Positions 60,380-64,000 of a DNA stretch of 64,000 nucleotides are shown in pieces. The notes under the pieces are model-generated. The model worked only from the letters and a program-made list of their open reading frames with translations. It searched no databases and had not been told where the DNA came from. Location: contig CACGNF010000002.1 in assembly GCA_902574345.1 (NCBI GenBank), positions 1 through 64,000 on the forward strand. The letters are read 5' to 3'. The stretch's first letter is position 1, and each line of letters begins with the position of its first letter. Origin of the DNA: an uncultured Pelagibacteraceae bacterium. Its GTDB lineage: Bacteria > Pseudomonadota > Alphaproteobacteria > Pelagibacterales > Pelagibacteraceae. The position numbers and the translations under genes are program-made.

Positions 60380-60814
60380 TTAGTCTTGGAGAACAGGAAA
60401 GGCTTGACGTATTTTTAAGAAATGCTTTTGATATTCCATTTTGGTACATCTGTCCTCGATATATTCAATTTTGTTTTTAATAACTAATTTTTTTGCTTGT
60501 TCATTTTTAATTCCAAGCTGTAACCACAAAACTTTTGCCTTAATATCAACTACATCTTTAGCAATATCTAAAGCTTCATTTGAAGGTCTAAATACATTTA
60601 CTATATCAACTTTATCTTTAATATCGGTAATTTTACCACACACGTCTTCTCCCAAAATTTTTTGACCTTCAGCTTTAGGATTTACGGGGTAAACTTTAAA
60701 ACCATATTTCTGCATATACTTCATGACAATAGTTGATGCTTTTGTAGGATCATTGCTGACCCCAACCATTGCAATCTTTTTATATTTTGAGAGGATTTCT
60801 TTTATATCATTCAT
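60380..60814 (-). CDS. CoA-binding-domain protein (YccU-like)
   Basis: A 144-aa single Rossmann-type CoA_binding_2 domain: KIAMVGVSNDPTKASTIVMKYMQKYGFKVYPVNP, VDIVNVFRPSNEALDIAKDVV and LWLQLGIKNEQA, ending YIEDRCTKMEYQKHF with the CMK-like segment of the family. Such stand-alone proteins bind CoA; physiological role not established. Confidence 0.85.
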   Translation of the reverse strand: MNDIKEILSKYKKIAMVGVSNDPTKASTIVMKYMQKYGFKVYPVNPKAEGQKILGEDVCGKITDIKDKVDIVNVFRPSNEALDIAKDVVDIKAKVLWLQLGIKNEQAKKLVIKNKIEYIEDRCTKMEYQKHFLKIRQAFPVLQD

Positions 60815-60996
60815 TTTTTATTTTGGATTTTTTGCTTACAAAACTCTTTAGCTTCTTCAACTGTCATAGGGGTATCTAACTTTTTACTCCCAGCAATACA
60901 AGCTTCAATTGCTTTATTTTGATTGTGGCCTCTAAAGTTATAAATAATAACTATTCCAATTATTAAAAAAAAAATAAGTAAAATATTTTTTTTCAT
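60811..60996 (-). CDS. Small single-TM protein
   Basis: A 61-aa protein with one N-terminal hydrophobic segment (ILLIFFLIIGIVIIYNF) and a 40-residue hydrophilic tail with two Cys (EACIAGSK, KEFCKQK). It overlaps the CoA-binding gene by 4 nt and starts on the last base of the enoyl-CoA hydratase-like gene, so it is in the same operon. The paired cysteines in a probably periplasmic helical hairpin could form a disulfide. Confidence 0.65.
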   Translation of the reverse strand: MKKNILLIFFLIIGIVIIYNFRGHNQNKAIEACIAGSKKLDTPMTVEEAKEFCKQKIQNKK

Positions 60997-61772
60997 TACC
61001 TATTTTTCCATTTAGGCTTTCTTTTTTCTAAAAAAGCAGAAATCCCCTCTTTAGCATCCAAAGCCATCATATTAACTGTCATCATTTTACTTGTATGGGC
61101 GTACGCTTTTCTAAGAGGCATCTCTAATTGTTTATAAAATGTTCGCTTACCGATTTTAATTGTTAGATTTGATTTAGATGCAATCTTTTTTGCAATTTTT
61201 AAAACCTCATTATTTAATTTAGATTTTGAAAAACAATCATTTATTAAACCAATTTCTTTTGCAAAATTTGCTTTAATTGGCTCGCCTGTAAGTAACATTT
61301 TCATCATTGGTTTTTTATTAATTTTTCTACTTACAGCAACCATTGGTGTACTACAAAATAATCCAATATTTACTCCAGGAGTTGCAAATAATGCATCTTT
61401 AGTACTATAGGCTAGATCACAACTAGCAACTAACTGACAACCAGCAGCGTAGGCTGCTCCATGTACTTTGGCAATTACAGGTTTATTACCCTCTACTATT
61501 TGAAGCATTAACTTAGAACACAGATTAAATAATTTTTGATATTTGTTTTTTACCTTTAAACTTTTTACTTCTTTAAGGTTATGACCCGCACTAAAACCTT
61601 TTCCAGCACCTTCTATGATAATTACTTTTGTTTTTTTGTCTTGATCAAGTTTTTTTAGAACTTTAATTAGATCATTTAAAGTTTTAAAAGATAATGAATT
61701 ATATGTTTTAGGATCATTAATTAGAACTATAGATATACCGCTGGATAAGTTCTTCACTAATATATTCATCAA
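60996..61772 (-). CDS. Enoyl-CoA hydratase/isomerase family protein (ECHDC3-like)
   Basis: A 258-aa crotonase-fold protein: VIIIEGAGKGFSAGHNLKEVKSL forms the first oxyanion-hole loop, KVHGAAYAAGCQLVASCDLAYST the second, and FATPGVNIGLFCSTPMVAVSRKI the active-site region, where the usual catalytic glutamates are not evident. The FSAGHxLKE form matches ECHDC3-like proteins rather than fatty acid beta-oxidation hydratases. Substrate unknown. Confidence 0.85.
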   Translation of the reverse strand: MMNILVKNLSSGISIVLINDPKTYNSLSFKTLNDLIKVLKKLDQDKKTKVIIIEGAGKGFSAGHNLKEVKSLKVKNKYQKLFNLCSKLMLQIVEGNKPVIAKVHGAAYAAGCQLVASCDLAYSTKDALFATPGVNIGLFCSTPMVAVSRKINKKPMMKMLLTGEPIKANFAKEIGLINDCFSKSKLNNEVLKIAKKIASKSNLTIKIGKRTFYKQLEMPLRKAYAHTSKMMTVNMMALDAKEGISAFLEKRKPKWKNR

Positions 61773-61777
61773 AAATT

Positions 61778-62152
61778 CTATTTGAGTTTGCCTTCTTCTC
61801 TCATTTTGGCTCTTATCTTCGTTGCCGATATTTTTTGTATTTCTTCTGACAACACTATCTCTTCAATTTTGTATCCAACCCCTCTACCATAACAAATATT
61901 TGTAATATTAGGGACTAACATAATTTTAAAACGACCTTCGAACTCTGGATTAAGTCTATCTTCTATATTTTTTTTAACTGTATCAAAATTGAAAGGATTA
62001 TCATCTACACCTTGTACGTCTCTTATTTGAATACAAACTTGTCCTGTTTTTTTAATAATTTCTTTAAATAAGGTGTAATGGCCATCGTGAAATGGTTGCC
62101 ATCTTCCTAACATTTGTGCTGTTGGCTTTTTATTATCCCACTGATATGTCAT
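61778..62152 (-). CDS. Small nucleotidyltransferase (NMNAT/cytidylyltransferase-like)
   Basis: A 124-aa protein with the HxGH superfamily motif in MLGRWQPFHDGHYTLFKEI and ISATKIRAKM as the ISSTxIR-type second motif. It is shorter than bacterial NadD/NadM and resembles the compact archaeal/phage type. Its start overlaps the upstream kinase gene's stop by 4 nt, so the two proteins are made together, possibly acting in sequence on one nucleotide or sugar phosphate. Confidence 0.8.
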   Translation of the reverse strand: MTYQWDNKKPTAQMLGRWQPFHDGHYTLFKEIIKKTGQVCIQIRDVQGVDDNPFNFDTVKKNIEDRLNPEFEGRFKIMLVPNITNICYGRGVGYKIEEIVLSEEIQKISATKIRAKMREEGKLK

Positions 62153-62559
62153 TGTACTATATCCTTATATATTTTTGGTGCCCAATTTTTAGCATCTTGT
62201 GTAGTAACATGAAAGTTATACTTGTCTGGTTTAACAAACATCTTATTAGTATCATCAAACCTACCCTCTTTAATAGTATCAACCCAAATAACATAATCTG
62301 AGGGAAATAAGCTTCTGGCCTCTGGTGTTGGACAGATAAAATCTGCAACAACATAGTCATTATCTTTTCGAAGTTTTAAAGCAAAATCAGCCATTCTTTT
62401 AGCCTGTCTTTTTCTTCCTTCTTCAGAGAAATCCCAATCATTTGCCTCTTTTCTTACTTCATCTGCGTTAAGCCTTTTAGCATTTAATAATGGTGCAAGT
62501 TCGTTAGCCAAGGTTGTTTTTCCTGATCCTGGTAGACCCATTATTAAGATAATTTTCAT
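62149..62559 (-). CDS. Small P-loop kinase, adenylylsulfate-kinase-like
   Basis: A 136-aa P-loop protein: Walker A MGLPGSGKTTLANEL, then LNADEVRKEANDWDFSEEGRKRQAKRMADFA, which parallels the DGDxxR...D.gFs..dR segment of APS kinase, and ADFICPTPEARSLF parallel to its FISPxxxxR. It is shorter than CysC and lacks a clear lid match, so the substrate may not be APS. Coupled to the nucleotidyltransferase by a 4-nt overlap. Confidence 0.75.
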   Translation of the reverse strand: MKIILIMGLPGSGKTTLANELAPLLNAKRLNADEVRKEANDWDFSEEGRKRQAKRMADFALKLRKDNDYVVADFICPTPEARSLFPSDYVIWVDTIKEGRFDDTNKMFVKPDKYNFHVTTQDAKNWAPKIYKDIVQ

Positions 62560-62658
62560 TAATTTATTTCGTTTGGTTATTAGGCATTAAATAGATTGGG
62601 ATTATATTACACGATTAATTTCTTTGACAGCATTTTCAAAAAATATAATCATTATTAG
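62560..62658. promoter_or_regulatory. Divergent promoter region kinase / metF-like
   Basis: TTGACA (62624-62629) and TATAAT (62644-62649) lie ahead of the metF-like gene with a short 14-bp spacer; TATAAT is only 9 nt from the ATG, implying a very short or absent leader. Confidence 0.45.
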
Positions 62659-63387
62659 ATGAATTTTTCTTTAGAAATTGGACCTCAGACAGATCTGGAT
62701 ACTGTCCCTGCTGTAAAAGATATTTATATCACTATGCTACCTGGGGGAGATTATAAAGAAACAGCTCACCAAGCAGTTGAGTTAGTAAAGAAAGGTTTTA
62801 ATCCCGTCCCGCATTTTCCTGCAAGATCTATGCAGGATGAAAAACAGCTAAAAGATTATGTTTCGAGATGTAAAGATGGTGGCGTCAAACAAGTTTTAGT
62901 TATAGGAGGAGGAAGAGAGCCAATGGGAAAATTCGATAGCTCTTTTCAACTTTTGGAGACTGGTTATTTTGAGAAGATGACGATAGGAATTGCTGGACAC
63001 CCAGAGGGGAGTCCTGATATATCCGATTCAGATTTAGAAAAAGCTATGAAAGATAAAAAGCCTTACGCTGATTATATTGTAACTCAATGGTTACTAGACC
63101 CTCAGCCAATTATAGACTTTATTTCTAAACAAAGTGTACCAGTGCATGTGGGAATTACTGGGCCTCTAAAAATATCTAGCTTAATAAAATTTGCTAATAT
63201 AGTTGGTGCAAAAAATTCCTTAAATTTTCTTAAATCTAATTTTAGTAAGGCGTTAGATTTATTAAAACCTAAAGACCCTAATGATTTAATTGGGAAAATT
63301 AAATCGCACACTGATTTTTTCCACATTTATACATTCGGCGGCTTGAAGGAAACTAACAAGTGGTTGAAGGAGAATAGTTATGTCTAA
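62659..63387 (+). CDS. Methylenetetrahydrofolate reductase-like protein (MetF family, short)
   Basis: A 242-aa TIM-barrel protein of the MTHFR fold, shorter than MetF (~290). DIYITMLPGGDYKETAHQAVELVKKGFNPVPHFPARSM, VKQVLVIGGGREPMGKFDS and IGIAGHPEGSPDI mirror MetF's HLTC-free folate and FAD sites; DYIVTQWLLDP is the later DxxxTQ motif. Its end overlaps the GcvT-like gene by 8 nt. The pair suggests oxidation of methyl-THF made by the next enzyme to methylene-THF, the reverse of the biosynthetic direction. Confidence 0.85.
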   Translation: MNFSLEIGPQTDLDTVPAVKDIYITMLPGGDYKETAHQAVELVKKGFNPVPHFPARSMQDEKQLKDYVSRCKDGGVKQVLVIGGGREPMGKFDSSFQLLETGYFEKMTIGIAGHPEGSPDISDSDLEKAMKDKKPYADYIVTQWLLDPQPIIDFISKQSVPVHVGITGPLKISSLIKFANIVGAKNSLNFLKSNFSKALDLLKPKDPNDLIGKIKSHTDFFHIYTFGGLKETNKWLKENSYV

Positions 63388-64000
63388 AGAATTTGACTAT
63401 ACTAATTTAAAGCATGTTACTTCTGTAGATCAATCAGATCGAAAAGTACCATATAACTTAAGACAAAGTGGACCAACAAAAGTTGAAATGTTAATTTCAA
63501 CAAGAGTAAGAAAATCACCTTATTGGCATTTATCTATGCAAGCAGGTTGTTGGAGAGCGACAGTTTACAATCGTATTTATCATCCAAGAGGTTATGTAAA
63601 ACCAGAAGACGGTGGTGCAATGGTTGAATATGATGCAATTGTTAATCATGTAACTATGTGGAATGTTGCAGTTGAAAGACAAATTCAAGTTAAAGGTCCA
63701 GATGCAGAAAAATTCGTTGATTATGTAATCACAAGAGATGCAACAAAAATTTCACCAATGAGAGCAAGATACGTTATTTTGTGTAACGCTTATGGTGGGG
63801 TTTTAAATGATCCAATCCTTTTAAGAATTTCAAAGGATGAGTTTTGGTTTTCATTATCAGACTCTGATATTGGTTTGTACTTGCAAGGTGTAAATGCAGA
63901 TGGAAGATTTAATTGCACTATTGAAGAAATCGATGCTTGTCCTGTTCAAATACAAGGTCCAAAATCAAAAGCTCTAATGAAAGATTTGTTAGGTGATCAA
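63380..64000 (+). CDS. GcvT-family folate-dependent methyltransferase, DmdA-like (partial, runs off the right edge)
   Basis: ATG at 63380 after a perfect AAGGAGA opens 207 codons that are still open at the window end; not in the ORF track for that reason. Visible GcvT/DmdA features: RKSPYWHLSMQAGCWRATVYN, MWNVAVERQIQVKGPDAEKFVDYVITRD, YVILCNAYGGVLNDPILLRI and CPVQIQGPKSKALMKDL. The form WNVAVERQ with GVLNDP resembles DMSP demethylase DmdA, but the N-terminus is different and longer, so a sister family acting on another methylated osmolyte is as likely. The C-terminal half is outside the window. Confidence 0.8.
   Translation, partial: MSKEFDYTNLKHVTSVDQSDRKVPYNLRQSGPTKVEMLISTRVRKSPYWHLSMQAGCWRATVYNRIYHPRGYVKPEDGGAMVEYDAIVNHVTMWNVAVERQIQVKGPDAEKFVDYVITRDATKISPMRARYVILCNAYGGVLNDPILLRISKDEFWFSLSDSDIGLYLQGVNADGRFNCTIEEIDACPVQIQGPKSKALMKDLLGDQ

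Noticed and set aside
1-64000. CRISPR arrays, insertion sequences, prophage or toxin-antitoxin islands
   Set aside because: I looked for regularly spaced repeats, transposase or integrase motifs and found none; repeats present are short operators or hairpins.

Overview
The window looks like a piece of a SAR11-type (Pelagibacterales) marine alphaproteobacterial chromosome. The evidence is strong A+T richness, very short or negative intergenic distances, small proteins rich in Lys/Ile/Asn, many high-affinity binding-protein transporters, and a gene set centred on osmolytes, methyl groups and sulfonates. I see no insertion sequence, prophage, CRISPR array or rRNA operon. One tRNA gene is present. 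Both ends cut through genes: tctA on the left and a GcvT/DmdA-like gene on the right.

Layout. 0-4 kb: a tripartite carboxylate transporter (tctCBA) divergent from an AbrB-family membrane protein. 4-9 kb: a family-9 glycosyltransferase, a small conserved protein, an M24 creatinase-like hydrolase and a polar amino acid ABC transporter without a local ATPase. 8.9-13.1 kb: a compact polyamine and methylthioadenosine (MTA) operon (mtnP-mtnA-class II aldolase-speH/speE fusion) divergent from apt. 13.1-16.7 kb: surface-sugar genes and a tRNA(CAU). 16.8-19.3 kb: two small tail-anchored proteins, an orphan regulator with two winged helices and a repeated operator, and a BASS-family transporter. 19.3-32.4 kb: a dimethylglycine dehydrogenase-like enzyme, then a taurine/sulfonate block (Ald, Tpa-like transaminase, TauABC, Ldh2-family dehydrogenase, phosphate acyltransferase, HpsN-like dehydrogenase). 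32.4-36.2 kb: an outer-membrane protein, LysE exporter, exported MsrB, VOC protein and cysE-cysK. 36.3-39.7 kb: an apparent operon of about eleven very small proteins, ending in two SMR-type proteins without the essential glutamate. 39.6-42.2 kb: an inositol-monophosphatase-family enzyme, a TauD/GBBH-like dioxygenase, a 59-aa membrane protein and a structured intergenic region with a likely small RNA. 42.2-50 kb: a methyltransferase, cupredoxin, ETHE1-like enzyme, AzlCD, and an iron(III) ABC operon behind a Fur-box-like site. 50-55 kb: folE-acuI-lysR, hisI, a 2OG oxygenase and DUF2237. 54-59.8 kb: a second dimethylglycine/sarcosine dehydrogenase in an operon with ETF-beta, ETF-alpha and ETF-ubiquinone oxidoreductase. 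59.9-64 kb: small genes, an enoyl-CoA hydratase-like gene, a nucleotidyltransferase/kinase pair, and a MetF-like gene overlapping a GcvT/DmdA-like methyltransferase.

How it fits together. Two DMGDH-like flavoproteins feed electrons through ETF to ubiquinone and load one-carbon units on folate; the MetF-like/GcvT-like pair can oxidise methyl-folate from a methylated osmolyte. The taurine block imports taurine, transaminates it onto pyruvate and regenerates pyruvate with Ald. The MTA operon joins spermidine synthesis directly to recycling of its by-product, with Apt recovering the adenine. Stem-loops right after the binding-protein genes of several ABC operons suggest differential expression of binding protein over permease. 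All functional statements rest on reading motifs and context; no database search was run.
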